From: Streptomyces panaciradicis
GTDB lineage: Bacteria; Actinomycetota; Actinomycetes; Streptomycetales; Streptomycetaceae
Assembly (NCBI RefSeq): GCF_023516615.1
Contig: NZ_JAMGBF010000129.1
Span: 1 to 54,340 of the forward strand
Direction of reading: 5' to 3'
DNA: 54,340 bases
The first letter of the stretch is position 1. Every line of letters begins with the position of its first letter. Shown here in pieces: positions 16,571-26,316 of the stretch. A model generated the notes under the pieces. The model saw only the letters and a program-made list of their open reading frames with translations. It was not told where the DNA came from and did no database searches. Both the position numbers and the translations under genes were made by a program.

Positions 16571-18004
16571 GTGAAGACCGCATCCCTTCCCGGCCCCCGG
16601 CTGGTGGGCGAACCGCTCGCCCCACCGATCACCGGGCCCGACCGGGCCGAGCCGGCTCCCGCCCAGCCCTACGTCTACCGCCGGCACGAGCCGCAGGAGC
16701 CCGACTGGCGCCGCTTTCCCGGGTGGCGCGAGGTGACCGCCGCCCAGTGGCGCGACCCTCAGTGGCAGCGAGCCCACTGCGTGAAGAACTCCGCCCAGCT
16801 GCGCCAGGTCGTCGGCACCGGTGTCGACGACGCCTTCTTCGCGGACCTGGAGGCCGACCAGCGGCACCACGCGACGATGCCCGTGCTGCTCACCCCGCAG
16901 GTGCTCAACACCGTCGCCCCGCACAGCGAACCCACGACCGCCGCCTTCTACGCCGACCCGGTCCGCCGCTACATGCTGCCCGTCGCCACCGACCGGCACC
17001 CGCGCTGGCCGAGCCACCCCCTGGCCTCGCGCGACTCCCTGCACGAGGCGGAGATGTGGGCCGTGGAGGGGCTCACCCACCGCTATCCGACGAAGGTCCT
17101 GGCCGAACTGGTCACCACCTGCCCGCAGTACTGCGGGCACTGCACCCGCATGGACCTGGTCGGCACCTCCACGCCGCAGGTCGACAAGTACCGCTTCGTG
17201 CTGCGCCCCGCCGACCGCCTCGACCGCATGATCGCCTACCTGAGGGACACTCCCGCCGTCCGGGACGTGGTGGTCTCCGGCGGCGATGTCGCCAACGTGC
17301 CCTGGCCCCGGCTGAAGTCCTTCGTCGACCGGCTCCTGGACATCGACTCCGTGCGCGACATCCGGCTGGCGAGCAAGGGGCTCATCGGACTCCCGCAGCA
17401 CTGGATGGCGCCGGACGTGCTGGAAGGGATGGCCGACCTGGCCGCCAAGGCGTCCGCGCGCGGCGTCTCGCTCGCCCTGCACACCCACGCCAACGCCGCC
17501 CAGCAGGTCACCCCGCTGGTCGCCGAGGCCGCCCGGGGGCTGCTCGCGGCGGGACTGCGCGACGTGCGCAACCAGGGCGTGCTTCTGGCCGGCGTCAACG
17601 ACACCCCCGAGGCCCTGCTCGACCTGTGCTTCACCCTGCTCGACACGGCGGGGATCATGCCGTACTACTTCTACCTCTGCGACATCGTCCCCGGCGCCGA
17701 GCACTGGCGCCTGCCGCTGGAGCGCGCGCAGCGACTGCAGCACGCGATCATGGGCTATCTGCCCGGTTTCGCGACACCGCGCCTGGTGTGCGACGTGCCG
17801 TACGTCGGCAAGCGATGGGTGCACCAGGCCGATGCCTACGACCGGGAACGCGGCATCTCCGACTGGTCGAAGAACTACCTCACCTCCGTCGAGCACGGCG
17901 ACCCCGAGGCCCTGCGCCGCGTCTACCACTACTACGACCCCCTGCACACGCTGGGCGAGGCCGGGCAGGCGTACTGGGCCGATCGCATGCGGGAGGAGCG
18001 GTGA
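16571..18004 (+). CDS. kamA: Lysine 2,3-aminomutase (radical SAM, PLP)
   Basis: 477 residues. The cluster motif is CPQYCGHC (Cys184, Cys188, Cys191). Lysine specificity in this family rests on two Asp residues that bind the substrate epsilon-amine, and both are present: Asp371 in YLCDIVPG and Asp408 in VCDVPYVGK. Lys414 corresponds to the PLP Schiff-base lysine. Glutamate 2,3-aminomutases have other residues at the two Asp positions. It converts L-lysine to beta-lysine. GTG at 16571 follows GGGAGAAACGAG. Its TGA overlaps the GTG of the dehydrogenase-aminomutase fusion, placing it in a lysine pathway operon. The N-terminal 50 residues are a Pro-rich extension. Confidence 0.9.
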   Translation: MKTASLPGPRLVGEPLAPPITGPDRAEPAPAQPYVYRRHEPQEPDWRRFPGWREVTAAQWRDPQWQRAHCVKNSAQLRQVVGTGVDDAFFADLEADQRHHATMPVLLTPQVLNTVAPHSEPTTAAFYADPVRRYMLPVATDRHPRWPSHPLASRDSLHEAEMWAVEGLTHRYPTKVLAELVTTCPQYCGHCTRMDLVGTSTPQVDKYRFVLRPADRLDRMIAYLRDTPAVRDVVVSGGDVANVPWPRLKSFVDRLLDIDSVRDIRLASKGLIGLPQHWMAPDVLEGMADLAAKASARGVSLALHTHANAAQQVTPLVAEAARGLLAAGLRDVRNQGVLLAGVNDTPEALLDLCFTLLDTAGIMPYYFYLCDIVPGAEHWRLPLERAQRLQHAIMGYLPGFATPRLVCDVPYVGKRWVHQADAYDRERGISDWSKNYLTSVEHGDPEALRRVYHYYDPLHTLGEAGQAYWADRMREER

Positions 18005-20808
18005 CGGCGCCCACGCAGAGCTCGCCGTTGGGGCTGCACCGCGTGGTCGCACCCCGCGGGGTGCTGCCCCAGGCGGCCCACCGGCTCGACCCCGACCCGC
18101 GGCTGCGGGAGGACGAGGTGCGCGTCGACATCGAGTGCCTCAACCTGGACGCCGCCTCCTACCGCCAGCTGCGCGAGGAGCACCACGGCGACGGCGACGC
18201 CATCCGGGAGGCGGTGTGCCGGATCGTGCGGGAACGCGGCAAGATGCACAACCCGGTCACCGGTTCCGGCGGCATGCTCATCGGCACCGTCGCCGAGACG
18301 GGCCCGTGCGCCCCTCTCGGACTGCGCCCCGGCGACCGGGTCGCGAGTCTGGTGTCGCTCACCCTCACGCCCCTGGAGCTGACCGACCGGCTGCGCTCCT
18401 GGGACGGCCTGAGCGAACGCGTCCCCGCCCGCGGGCACGCCATCCTCTTCGGCCGGTCGGCGGCCACGGTCCTGCCCCCCGACCTGCCCGACGCGCTGTG
18501 CCTCGCCGTCCTCGACGTCTGCGGGGCGCCCGCCCTCGCCGCCCGCATCGTCGCCGAGGCCGTCGCCCGCACCGGAAGGGCGCCGTCGGTCGCGGTGCTC
18601 GGCGCGTCCGGCAAGTCGGGCGTGCTGACCCTGGCCGCGGCGCGCCGAGCGGGCGCCGCGCGGCTGGTGGGGGTGGTCCCGGACGCCGCCGAGGAGTCCG
18701 CGCTCGCCGCGGAGGGCCTGGCCGACGCCGTGCTGCTGGCCGACGCCCGCGACGCGGTGGGACTGAGCGAGGCCTTGACGGGGTGCGGCGGACCGGCCGA
18801 CGTCACCGTCGTCTGCACCGACGTCCCGGGCTGCGAGCACGCGGCGATCCTGGCCACCCGTGACGGCGGCACGGTCGTCTTCTTCTCCATGGCGACGTCC
18901 TTCCCGACCGCGGCCCTGGGCGCCGAGGGCCTCGGGGCGGACGTCACCATGATCATCGGCAACGGCTACCAGCCCGGACACGCCGAGGCCGCCCTGGACC
19001 TCGTACGCACTGTGCCGTCCGTACGCCGCCTGCTGGAACGCCGCCTCGGAACGGCTTCCGCCCCCGCGGAAGCGACATCCGCGCCGGTCGAGGCCGCGCC
19101 CGACGACGCCTCGGCGCCCACCCCGCCCGCCGGCCCGGACGGGTCCCTCGAACGCGCCACCTCGGGTGCCCTCTGCTCCCCCCGCCCGGCACGCCTCGGG
19201 CTCGACCCCGTCCTGGTGCGAAGGGCCCGGGCGCTGGCCGCCCGGGCCGGGCGGCCGGTGGTCGACATGGCGCGCACGCACACCACCGCCGCCGTGGAAC
19301 GTGCCGCCCTGCGGCTGGCCGGGCTGTCGGGAGCCGACCCCGAAGGCATCCCCTGGGCGAACCGGCTGGTGGACGCGGTGCGCGACCAGGTGGGGCTGGC
19401 GCACGGAGTGGCTCTGCCGGTCTGGCACGCGCTGCGCGAGGGCGCCGCGCCGGACCTCGCCGGTCTGGCCGCCCGCGCCACCGCCCGCGACGTCGTCTTC
19501 CGCATCCCCGAAGGCCGCGACGCCGAGCGCGCCGTGCGGGACGCCCGGCGCGCCATGGCGCAGGGTGTCGCCGTCATCGACGCCCAGCGCCTGAAGCGGG
19601 AGCGGCTGATCCGGCGCTGGGGCAGGCCGCCCGGGCCGCTGATCTACCTGATCGTGGCCACCGGGGACATCCACGAGGACATCCGCCAGGCGGTGGCGGC
19701 GGCCCGCGGCGGCGCCGACGTCATCGCGGTCATCCGCTCCACGGGGCAGTCCCTGCTGGACTACGTGCCCGAAGGCGCCACCCGTGAGGGCTTCGCCGGC
19801 ACCTACGCCACTCAGGAGAACTTCCGCCTGATGCGGGCCGCCCTGGACGACGTCTCGGCCGAACTGAACCGCTACATCCGGCTGACCAACTACGCCTCCG
19901 GGCTGTGCATGCCGGAGATCGCGGTCCTGGCCGGCCTGGAGCGGCTGGACATGATGCTCAACGACTCCATGTACGGCATCCTCTTCCGCGACATCAATCC
20001 GGTACGCACCTTCGTCGACCAGCGCTTCTCGCGCCAGCTGCACGCGCGTGCCGGCATCGTCATCAACACCGGCGAGGACAACTACCTCACCACCGCCGAC
20101 GCCATGAGCGCAGCCCACACGGTGACGGCCAGTCAGCTGCTGAACGAGTACTTCGGCAAGGAGGCCGGACTCACCGACGGCCAGCTGGGCCTCGGGCACG
20201 CCTTCGAGATCGACCCCGAGCTGCCGGACTCCTTCCGCATGGAGCTGGCACACGCGCTGCTGGCTCGCGAGCTGTTCCCCGACGCGCCGTTGAAGTGGAT
20301 GCCGCCGACCAAGCACATGACCGGCGACATCTTCCGCGGTTACCTCCTCAACGGCTTCTTCAACCTGGCAGGGGCACTGACCGGGCAGGACATCCTGCTC
20401 GTCGGCATGATGACCGAGGCCGTCGTCACCCCCTTCCTGTCCGACCGCGACCTCGCCCTGCAGAACGTCCGGTACGTGATGCGGGCGGCAGGCGCCCTCG
20501 AGGAGGACTTCCGCCCCGCACCCGGCGGCACCATCGCGCGCCGTGCGGAGTCCGTTCTGCGGGAGGCCATCGCCCTGCTGGAACGCATCTGCGACCGAGG
20601 CCTGCTCGACGCCATCGCCGCCGGCACGTTCGGCGGAACGCACCGACCCGCGGACGGCGGCCGGGGCCGTGACGGGGTCGCCGAACGCGCCCCCGGATAC
20701 CGCAATCCAGCGATCGAGCTGCTGGAGAGCCCCACGGCCCACTCCCCGGCCGCCGGATCCACGGCCGCGCCCCACACCGTCCGACCGCAAGGAGCCAACC
20801 GGACATGA
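18001..20808 (+). CDS. Fusion of L-erythro-3,5-diaminohexanoate dehydrogenase and lysine 5,6-aminomutase alpha subunit
   Basis: 935 residues, two enzymes that are separate in lysine-fermenting bacteria. Residues 1-349 match the dehydrogenase Kdd, with VAVLGASGKSGVLT (197-210) as the dinucleotide-binding loop and MIIGNGYQPGHAE near its end. Residues 350-395 are an Ala/Pro/Glu linker. Residues 396-935 match KamD, the alpha subunit of adenosylcobalamin- and PLP-dependent lysine 5,6-aminomutase (IYLIVATGDIHEDIRQAV, LTNYASGLCMPEIAVLAGLE, GEDNYLTTADA, WMPPTKHMTGDIF), close to its usual length. GTG at 18001 overlaps the stop of the lysine 2,3-aminomutase. The fused enzymes catalyse consecutive steps: beta-lysine to 3,5-diaminohexanoate, then to 5-amino-3-oxohexanoate. 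The beta subunit follows directly. Confidence 0.9.
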   Translation: MTAPTQSSPLGLHRVVAPRGVLPQAAHRLDPDPRLREDEVRVDIECLNLDAASYRQLREEHHGDGDAIREAVCRIVRERGKMHNPVTGSGGMLIGTVAETGPCAPLGLRPGDRVASLVSLTLTPLELTDRLRSWDGLSERVPARGHAILFGRSAATVLPPDLPDALCLAVLDVCGAPALAARIVAEAVARTGRAPSVAVLGASGKSGVLTLAAARRAGAARLVGVVPDAAEESALAAEGLADAVLLADARDAVGLSEALTGCGGPADVTVVCTDVPGCEHAAILATRDGGTVVFFSMATSFPTAALGAEGLGADVTMIIGNGYQPGHAEAALDLVRTVPSVRRLLERRLGTASAPAEATSAPVEAAPDDASAPTPPAGPDGSLERATSGALCSPRPARLGLDPVLVRRARALAARAGRPVVDMARTHTTAAVERAALRLAGLSGADPEGIPWANRLVDAVRDQVGLAHGVALPVWHALREGAAPDLAGLAARATARDVVFRIPEGRDAERAVRDARRAMAQGVAVIDAQRLKRERLIRRWGRPPGPLIYLIVATGDIHEDIRQAVAAARGGADVIAVIRSTGQSLLDYVPEGATREGFAGTYATQENFRLMRAALDDVSAELNRYIRLTNYASGLCMPEIAVLAGLERLDMMLNDSMYGILFRDINPVRTFVDQRFSRQLHARAGIVINTGEDNYLTTADAMSAAHTVTASQLLNEYFGKEAGLTDGQLGLGHAFEIDPELPDSFRMELAHALLARELFPDAPLKWMPPTKHMTGDIFRGYLLNGFFNLAGALTGQDILLVGMMTEAVVTPFLSDRDLALQNVRYVMRAAGALEEDFRPAPGGTIARRAESVLREAIALLERICDRGLLDAIAAGTFGGTHRPADGGRGRDGVAERAPGYRNPAIELLESPTAHSPAAGSTAAPHTVRPQGANRT

Positions 20809-21616
20809 CCCTTTTCGAAGCCGACCCCGAGCAGCGACCGAGGGTGATCCGCCCCTACGGCGACACCACCGACGACGGCATGGTGCAACTGTCGTTCACA
20901 CTCCCCCTGCCCCACGGCCCCCTGGCCGAGGGCGCGGCCCTGCGCATGGCCGCCCTCATGGGCGTGCAGCGCCCCCTGCTGGTGCACGCCCGACCCGTGG
21001 GCACCGAGTTCAGCTTCTTCGTCGTGTACGGCGCGGTCGTCCACGGCGTGGACCTCGACGCGGTGGAGGTGGTGGAGCGTGAGTACCCGCTGCTGTCCGC
21101 CCAGGAGGTGGACGACGCGATCCGCGAGGGACTCGGCCGCGATCTGGTCGTCGTCGGCGCCTGCGTCGGCACCGACGCCCACACGGTGGGCATCGACGCC
21201 ATCTTGAACGTCAAGGGCTTCGCGGGCCACAAGGGCCTGGAGTACTACCACGGCATGCGGGTGGTGAACCTCGGCGCGCAGATCGCCGTGGACGTCCTGG
21301 CCCGGCGCGCCCTGGAGGAGGACGCCGACGCGGTTCTCGTCTCCCAGGCCGTCACTCAGCGCGACGCTCACCTGACCAACGTGCGGGAGCTGTGCGCCGA
21401 ACTCGACGCGGTCTTCGCGGACCGTGGCCGACGGCCTCTGCTCGTCGTCGGCGGGCCCCGTTTCGATCCCCAAATGGCCGCGGAACTCGGCGTGAACCGC
21501 GTCTTCGGGCGGGGTACCACCCCGAACGACGTGGCCAGCTACCTGGTGCACGCGCTCACCGCCGGTCGTCGCCCGGCCGCGGTGGACGCCTGTGCCGCGA
21601 GCGAGCGGAGCACGGT

Positions 21617-21620
<4 letters not shown>
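20805..21620 (+). CDS. kamE: Lysine 5,6-aminomutase beta subunit (B12-binding)
   Basis: 271 residues, the family length. GTDAHTVGIDAI contains the cobalamin DxHxxG motif (Asp124, His126, Gly129). Lys137 lies 11 residues after the His, the spacing of the PLP Schiff-base lysine of the clostridial enzyme (His133/Lys144). The N-terminal dimerisation part and C-terminal Rossmann half are both complete. It overlaps the KamD fusion by ATGA and the following A-domain gene by ATGA. Together with KamD it moves the terminal amino group of beta-lysine to carbon 5. Confidence 0.93.
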
Positions 21621-23224
<1,604 letters not shown>

Positions 23225-23247
23225 CCGGGCCCGCACGTGACGCGGTC

Positions 23248-23490
23248 TCACCTCTGGAACAGGTCGGGGCCCGAGGTCCGGGACACCTCGAGGGCGAGGA
23301 TCATCAGATGGGCCCGGTTGTTGATCCCCGTCTTCCCGCGGATCCTGCGCAGGTAGGTGTCCACGGTGTGAGGGCTCAGGTTGAGCCGGCGGGCGATGGC
23401 GAGGTAGGTGTACCCCTCCGCCAGGTAGGACAGCACCTGGCGTTCGCGGTCACTGAGGGTTTCCAGGACTTCACCGACGATGGGACTCAC
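23248..23490 (-). CDS. Minimal LuxR-type helix-turn-helix protein
   Basis: 80 residues from GTG at 23490, essentially only a GerE/LuxR DNA-binding domain: LSDRERQVLSYLAEGYTYLAIARRLNLSPHTVDTYLRRIRGKTG. There is no receiver or ligand-binding domain. A longer reading frame upstream is Pro/Arg-rich and I reject it as coding. It converges with the A-domain gene, leaving only 23 bases between their ends. It could be an orphan regulator of the cluster or of the repeat peptide gene just upstream of it on the same strand. The start is uncertain because the ribosome binding site is weak. Confidence 0.7.
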   Translation of the reverse strand: MSPIVGEVLETLSDRERQVLSYLAEGYTYLAIARRLNLSPHTVDTYLRRIRGKTGINNRAHLMILALEVSRTSGPDLFQR

Positions 23491-23744
23491 GAGGGGGGCC
23501 TTTCGTGGGAGGAGGGGGCCGCGCGGCGCGGCGGTGCGACACTTCGGGCCCGGGCCGGCCGCCTCAACCGGCAAATCCACGGCCCGAGTTAAGGTATGAG
23601 GGTTTGGTGAACGTCGACCGAGGGGCGGACTGACACGTGAAGGCCTGTCCCCTTGGTGAGCGCTGCCCGGCCGGCCTCCGCAGGATTTCGGCGGCACCCC
23701 TGCGGAGGCGCCGGGCGATGGCCGGCCAGACATCGTGCGTCGGA

Positions 23745-24155
23745 TCAGGCCCAGCCGCTGACAGCGTTGTCGTCACCGGCTTCGGCCACCGTCGCGGCGG
23801 TGATCCCTCGGCCCCAGCCACTGTCGCCGTCGTCAACGGAGGCAGTCGCCCGACGACCCCAGCCGCTGTCGCCGTCGTCACCCGCGGCAGTCGCCTTGTG
23901 GCCCCAGCCGCTGTCACCGTCGCCGCCGGCGGCGGTCACCTTGTGACCCCACCCGCTGTCGTCGTCGCCACCGGCGGCGGTCACCTTGCGTCCCCAGCCA
24001 CTGTCACCGTCGTCACCGGCCCGGACGACCGACGCGGTCGGTACCGAGCCCGGCAGGCCCGCCGGGGCGGAAGAGGCGTGCATTCCGCAGATTCCGACGG
24101 CGAAGATCGCGCTCAGCGGGGCGACGACGGCGAGGTAGGAACGTACAGATCTCAT
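23745..24155 (-). CDS. Secreted peptide with five 15-residue DSGWG repeats
   Basis: 136 residues. The N-terminus is a signal peptide (RSVRSYLAVVAPLSAIFAVG, then a likely cleavage site around Ala27-Ala32). The rest is repetitive: DSGWG recurs with Trp at 54, 69, 84, 99 and 114, exactly 15 residues apart, and a degenerate SGWA ends the protein at Trp135. The unit reads roughly A-G-(D/G)-D-(G/D)-D-S-G-W-G-(R/H)-(K/R)-(V/A)-T-A, alternating an acidic stretch, a Trp and a basic pair. ATG at 24155 has AGGAG 9 bases upstream, so it is a real gene. No modifying enzyme is adjacent. It is divergent from the LuxR regulator at 24302. I do not recognise the family. A cell-surface or signalling role is inference only. 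Confidence 0.8.
   Translation of the reverse strand: MRSVRSYLAVVAPLSAIFAVGICGMHASSAPAGLPGSVPTASVVRAGDDGDSGWGRKVTAAGGDDDSGWGHKVTAAGGDGDSGWGHKATAAGDDGDSGWGRRATASVDDGDSGWGRGITAATVAEAGDDNAVSGWA
23796..24020 (-). repeat. Five tandem 45-bp repeats encoding the DSGWG units
   Basis: Five in-frame copies of a 45-base unit (225 bases, codons 46-120 of the peptide gene). On the + strand each copy includes a variant of CCCCAGCCxCTGTCxCCGTC. Copies differ mostly by substitutions that swap Asp/Gly, His/Arg and Val/Ala, so the array has been kept in frame and under some selection. A partial sixth unit lies at the 3' end of the gene. Confidence 0.9.
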
Positions 24156-24181
24156 CGGGGCACTCCTGACGCACTGTTGGT

Positions 24182-24199
24182 GAACCGGCGGTGCGGTTC
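24182..24199. promoter_or_regulatory. Inverted repeat, candidate operator between divergent genes
   Basis: GAACCG-N6-CGGTTC is a perfect 6-base inverted repeat, 27 bases upstream of the peptide gene start and about 100 bases upstream of the LuxR gene. It overlaps TTGGTGAAC (24177-24185), which also occurs at 23604-23612 upstream of the small LuxR gene. It is a plausible binding site for one of the two LuxR proteins. Confidence 0.4.
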
Positions 24200-24301
24200 C
24201 ACTGATCTCCGGTGCTTCAAGATTGCCGCGACGCAGGGGTCACCACCATGGGCGACGGTGCTCACCAAGCTGTCCGACAGCAAAGCGAACAGGGGCCAGA
24301 C

Positions 24302-25336
24302 ATGTTCATAACGGGCGAAAGCCACTCATTCAAACCTCCGATACAACCGAACGACCGGGAAGCGACCCTCTACCGCTGGGTGACCCGCAACCAGCGTCTG
24401 GAACCCGATCGTGCCGCGCGTGAGCTGGGGCTCAACAGGGAGGAGGTGGACGCCGCTCTGGTGTCCCTGACGGGCATGGGACTGCTCAAGGCCGACGCCG
24501 AGGACCCCGCCCGGTTACGGCCGGTCGACCCGGACCTGGTGGGCGCCGCCCTCACCGGCCGCCTGGAGTCCGAAATACGCACCCAGCAGACCGAGTTGAA
24601 CCGGATCCGAGAACGGTTCTCCGATCTGCGCGGGCACTACATGGACAGTCTCAGCCACGCCTCCGCCGACGTGGAGGTCGTACCGCGCGTGGAGGAGGTA
24701 CGCGCCGCCCTCAACCGCGCCTCCACCGAGTGCACGGAGGAGCTGCTGACCAGCCAGCCCGGCGGTCAGCGTGACCCCGCGGTACTGCAGGAGGCTCTGG
24801 GCCGGGACACCGGTCTTCTCGCCCGGGGCGTACGCATGCGCACGCTCTACCACCACACCGCCCGCTTCAACGGCCCCAGCCAGGCCTACGTGGCCACGGT
24901 GTCCGCGCTCGGCGCCGAATACCGCACGGCCCACCAGCTGTTCGGCCGGCTCATCGTCTTCGACCGCAAGATCGCCTTCGTGCCCGACCAGGGTGATTCG
25001 GCCGGCGCCGTGGTGGTGCGCGAACCCTCCCTCGTGCACTACCTGTGCGAAGTCTTCGAACAGACGTGGAGCCTCGCCGAGCCGTTCTCGGACGCCGCCG
25101 TCGACGGGCTCGAGGTCGTCGCCAAGGACATCGACCGGACCATCGTGCGGCTCCTCGCCGCCGGGCTGAAGGACGAGACCATCGCCCGCCGCACCGGCAT
25201 GTCGCTGCGCACCGCGCGCAAGCACATCGCGGACATCATGGAGACCCTCGGAGCGGAGAGCCGGTTTCAGGCCGGCGTGCTGGCCGCCCGGAACGGCCTG
25301 CTCCCCGCCGCGGAGCCCGGCCTTCGCGAAAGCTGA
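24302..25336 (+). CDS. LuxR-family transcriptional regulator with TrmB-like N-terminus
   Basis: 344 residues from ATG at 24302, which has AGGGG 7 bases upstream; an in-frame ATG at 24248 is a weaker choice. Residues 15-75 form a winged-helix segment (REATLYRWVTRNQRLEPDRAARELGLNREEVDAALVSL). A middle ligand- or dimerisation-type domain follows. Residues 280-335 are a LuxR helix-turn-helix (DIDRTIVRLLAAGLKDETIARRTGMSLRTARKHI). This architecture is common among Streptomyces pathway regulators. Leu72 is a TTA codon (24515-24517), so its translation probably needs the bldA tRNA. It is divergent from the repeat peptide gene with a candidate operator between them. Confidence 0.85.
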   Translation: MFITGESHSFKPPIQPNDREATLYRWVTRNQRLEPDRAARELGLNREEVDAALVSLTGMGLLKADAEDPARLRPVDPDLVGAALTGRLESEIRTQQTELNRIRERFSDLRGHYMDSLSHASADVEVVPRVEEVRAALNRASTECTEELLTSQPGGQRDPAVLQEALGRDTGLLARGVRMRTLYHHTARFNGPSQAYVATVSALGAEYRTAHQLFGRLIVFDRKIAFVPDQGDSAGAVVVREPSLVHYLCEVFEQTWSLAEPFSDAAVDGLEVVAKDIDRTIVRLLAAGLKDETIARRTGMSLRTARKHIADIMETLGAESRFQAGVLAARNGLLPAAEPGLRES

Positions 25337-25668
25337 ACGTACGCACACCGGGGGCGCCACCCGCACGCGCTCCCGGTACCGTGAGTTCGGGACTACCGCG
25401 ACGCGCCCTCACGTTGCAGAGTGTCCAGCACGCCACACCGGTGTGCCGGAGCAAAGGTTCGCACACGACTGCGGCCGCGTGCGGAAGGGGTATGAGCAGG
25501 TCCCCTTCCCCCCGTAAGCGCCTCACGCTCTCAGGCGGACGCGCGAGCACGCCCCCTTGGGCGGCCGAGTCCGCCCGGCGACAGGCGAGCCGCCGCCCGT
25601 GTGCTTCGACGGGACTCGTCGTGGCCTGCGGTTCGGCGGTGGAAGACGCGACGAGGGGGAAGCAGAAC
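25337..25668. promoter_or_regulatory. Intergenic region with a 12-base palindrome
   Basis: 332 bases without a convincing gene. It contains the perfect palindrome CACACCGGTGTG at 25434-25445, which could be an operator. No clear -35/-10 pair is visible. The next gene starts at its right edge after GAGGGGGAAG. Confidence 0.35.
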
Positions 25669-26214
25669 GTGGACATGGAATCGGCTCCGGTCACCGGCAG
25701 ATCCGCGGTGGATCTGTTCGCACGGGACCTGGCGATGTGCCTGTCGGTCCATCGCGACCGCGGGCCGGCCCTCGTCTGGTCGGACGGAGCGGAGACCTTC
25801 GTGGCCGAGCCCTCCATGGCCGGCCTCCCGCAGACCACCCTTACGGCCGAGCAGCCCGGCTCCGCGCCGGTCGTGCCGTCCAGTCCCGCCCGCGCCGGTG
25901 AACTCGCCGAGGAGCTGGGCCGTCTGCTGGGCTGCGAAGCGCGCAGCACCTTGTTGCTGCTGCCGGTCGGCAGGGAACGCCCCGACAACAAGGCCGCCAC
26001 CGACCTGGTGCTGCTTCCCGTGGAGGGCGGCTGCGACTGCCGGGTCGATCTGGAAGCCGCCACCGACAGTGCCCGCGGTCAGGATGCGACGCTGAACCTG
26101 CGGCTGCGCGTCGGCGAGGCTCTCTACGTCCCCCGCGGACTGACCTACACCCTCGGCGGGGTGCACGCCCCGTGCATCCTTCAGGTGATCTCGCTGCACG
26201 ACTCCTCCTGGTGA
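25669..26214 (+). CDS. Small cupin-like protein of unknown function
   Basis: 181 residues from GTG at 25669, chosen because GAGGGGGAAG lies 8 bases upstream; ATG at 25675 is possible. The C-terminal part LNLRLRVGEALYVPRGLTYTLGGVHAPCILQVISL has the shape of the second half of a cupin or JmjC barrel (GxALYxPRG). No complete metal site (HxH/D...H) is visible, so catalysis is doubtful. The middle is hydrophobic with paired Cys (GCDCRV). It sits between two pathway regulators and may be a sensor or accessory protein. I do not recognise a specific family. Confidence 0.6.
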   Translation: MDMESAPVTGRSAVDLFARDLAMCLSVHRDRGPALVWSDGAETFVAEPSMAGLPQTTLTAEQPGSAPVVPSSPARAGELAEELGRLLGCEARSTLLLLPVGRERPDNKAATDLVLLPVEGGCDCRVDLEAATDSARGQDATLNLRLRVGEALYVPRGLTYTLGGVHAPCILQVISLHDSSW

Positions 26215-26231
26215 CCGCCGTGCCGGGGCGC

Positions 26232-26249
26232 CGGTCCCGTCGGGGACCG
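26232..26249 (+). terminator. Hairpin downstream of the cupin-like gene
   Basis: CGGTCCC (26232-26238) and GGGACCG (26243-26249) form a perfect 7-base stem with a 4-base loop, 18 bases after the stop codon. No T-run follows, which is common for Streptomyces terminators. Confidence 0.5.
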
Positions 26250-26281
26250 TGAACCCGTGACTACCCACCGGCCCGTCCGGC

Positions 26282-26300
26282 GACGACGATCGCTGTCGTC
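26282..26300. promoter_or_regulatory. Inverted repeat just upstream of the SARP gene
   Basis: GACGAC (26282-26287) and GTCGTC (26295-26300) form a perfect 6-base inverted repeat with a 7-base spacer, ending 2 bases before the SARP ribosome binding site (GAAAGGTGG). It could be an operator or an RNA hairpin that limits SARP translation. Confidence 0.3.
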
Positions 26301-26316
26301 ACGAAAGGTGGGTCGC

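Noticed and set aside
23491..23733. N-terminal extension of the small LuxR protein
   Set aside because: The extra 81 residues are Pro/Arg/Ser-rich without domain character, and the conserved domain starts just after the GTG at 23490.
23796..24020. 45-bp tandem repeats as a possible CRISPR array or minisatellite
   Set aside because: There are no unique spacers; the units are contiguous, in frame and encode a peptide behind a signal sequence and ribosome binding site.
23745..24155. Repeat peptide as a graspetide-type precursor modified by the ATP-grasp protein at 12841
   Set aside because: The ATP-grasp gene is 10 kb away, resembles amino acid ligases, and the peptide has a Sec-type signal; no Thr/Asp-Glu core pattern of known graspetides is present.
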